Below, in pieces: positions 62,961 to 64,000 of a stretch of DNA of 64,000 nucleotides. A program made the position numbers and the translations under genes. This DNA comes from Gnetum montanum (Eukaryota; Streptophyta; Gnetopsida; Gnetales; Gnetaceae), in NCBI GenBank assembly GCA_015680685.1, contig MNCI01023346.1, positions 363,444-427,443 on the forward strand. Direction: 5' to 3'. Every line of letters begins with the position of its first letter. The stretch's first letter is position 1. The notes under the pieces are model-generated. The model saw nothing but the letters and a program-made list of their open reading frames with translations. It was not told the DNA's origin and ran no database searches.

Positions 62961-64000
62961 CCTATTGAAGTTAGGGCACTTTATAGAATGTACCAAATGT
63001 TTAATATTTTTCTAAAATTAAATAATGTAAACTAAGGAAATTTGGACTATTGTTAAAGGGTTCCAGGGTAATTCAAATAGTTCTGAAGGCACAAAAATTA
63101 TAATGGTGTGGAATTTATTAATAAGGACCTTAGATGATAAGGGAGAGAAAAAGGCTATGTGATGGTTCATAGGAACGTTTGAATCAGAGGGATAGTAATA
63201 AGGGAAAGAATATCATTGACAATATGCTGAGGGAAATAGATGGTGTGCAGAAGATGTGTTATGAGTGCAAATTACAAAAATTACGCAAGTGGGTCCTCCC
63301 CAAAGCAGGTTCCAACCTATAATGCCCTTGTGTAACCACACCTTAAAATGTCTGTAGGCACTAGAATGGTTAAATGTAATCCGCACTGGTTCCACAAAAC
63401 ACACACATGTAAGTATGACTGGAATGAGGTAAGAATTCTATGCTACACAAGACACGAGCTATAATTACATGAACAGCGAGATGAGATGGACTATAGAAGG
63501 GATTGTAGAGATTGGGACATGAGGTAACTGACCTAGGGCACAATGAATCCTACGTGTAAAGCATGATTAATGTGTCATTAACCCATCATTCCAAGATTAG
63601 GACCAAGTCCATTCCTCTGATCAATGACATCACATTGTTTCATCCCATGATGAGCGACTATGAGAGTACCATAACAACAAGGCGTACGATCACTTGACAT
63701 TTTGTTCAAAAGAGGAGTGATTTTTGCTTTATAACACTTTCTTTGTGAGAGAGGTAGTAGGGTTGCTGGTAGCCTGCTACCTCCCCCACAGTTCGGGGGC
63801 CGTGGGGGCACAAGGGGTCCTCCTCTCCTTGTGTCTTCGGAACCATATTGGCATGGCAGTTCCATGCGTTAGTAAGAGGAGGCTACGACCTACCTCATTA
63901 CCCCACTCGGTAGGACCTTGCCTGGGAGGGTTGCGTAGTTCAAATCTGCATTGGGGTGTTTTTACCGGGTGTGTCATGGGACGTGTTATGGGAATGTTGC
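62961..64000 (-). other. Noncoding interval of element D and a GC-rich end segment
   Basis: 63270-63610 shares blocks with A and C (AAGTGGGTCCTCCCCAAAGC at 63287). From about 63620 to 64000 the sequence is GC-richer and does not follow the A/C counterpart; it could be a further insertion with a B-box-like GTAGTTCAAATCTGC at 63937. No coding sequence is supported. Confidence 0.45.

Larger units (their letters stand above)
58566..64000 (-). mobile_element. Element D: Athila-like retrotransposon with third ORF, 3' half in window
   Basis: Minus-strand element whose 3' LTR (58566-59425), PPT, third ORF and internal promoter cassette are visible; pol, gag and the 5' LTR lie beyond 64000. Left target flank CTTGT; the right flank is unavailable. 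Inserted into the integrase of B. Confidence 0.88.

Noticed and set aside
63800-63990. Possible tRNA gene (GTAGTTCAAATCTGC resembles a B box)
   Set aside because: No matching A box at proper spacing and no cloverleaf could be drawn; at best a SINE relic.

Overview
The window looks like nuclear DNA of a seed plant with a large, repeat-filled genome. It has one intron-rich housekeeping-type gene whose introns obey GT-AG, surrounded by nested Athila-like Ty3/gypsy LTR retrotransposons with tRNA-Asp-type primer sites, a LINE remnant, tRNA-derived SINEs and a MITE. Nothing bacterial (operons, CRISPR, rRNA) is visible. The species cannot be named from this sequence alone.

Layout. 1-12700: an old LINE on the minus strand, broken by a partial LTR (1-232), a solo LTR (457-1372, TSD CCTAG) and complete retrotransposon A (1628-12355, minus, TSD CATAC). 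A's own 5' LTR contains another solo LTR (10854-11655, TSD AGAAT). 12700-15700: AT-rich intergenic DNA with four minus-strand copies of a tRNA-derived SINE. 16249-36826: a complete 14-exon plus-strand gene for an LMBRD2-type (LMBR1 domain-containing) multi-pass membrane protein, 759 codons before the stop, with TE-loaded introns. 36.8-40.1 kb: 3' flank with short tandem duplications, a xyloglucan endotransglucosylase (XTH) pseudogene fragment and a minisatellite. 40125-64000: plus-strand element B, interrupted by minus-strand element C (43740-56909) inside its reverse transcriptase and by minus-strand element D (58566 to beyond the window) inside its integrase.

The retrotransposons share one design: LTR, PBS, gag beginning MSS(S/F)H, protease, RT, RNase H, integrase with a C-terminal GPY-type module, PPT, LTR. 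C and D also carry a third gene of about 950 codons between pol and the 3' LTR. It starts MAPK, resembles the plant-retrotransposon 'putative plant transposon protein' domain, continues into coiled coils and, in D, ends in a hydrophobic segment. Every copy contains stops or lost catalytic residues.

The most striking observation is that C and D each carry, upstream of this third gene, a U3-like promoter cassette of reiterated CpG-rich palindromes followed by TATATATA. Its palindrome type matches that element's own LTR: GATATC in D, GTCGAC/GTATAC in C. Each also has a candidate leader intron whose 3' splice site abuts the third gene's ATG. Element A lacks both the gene and the cassette. This suggests an Athila-type lineage with a second, internal transcription unit whose promoter evolves together with the LTR.
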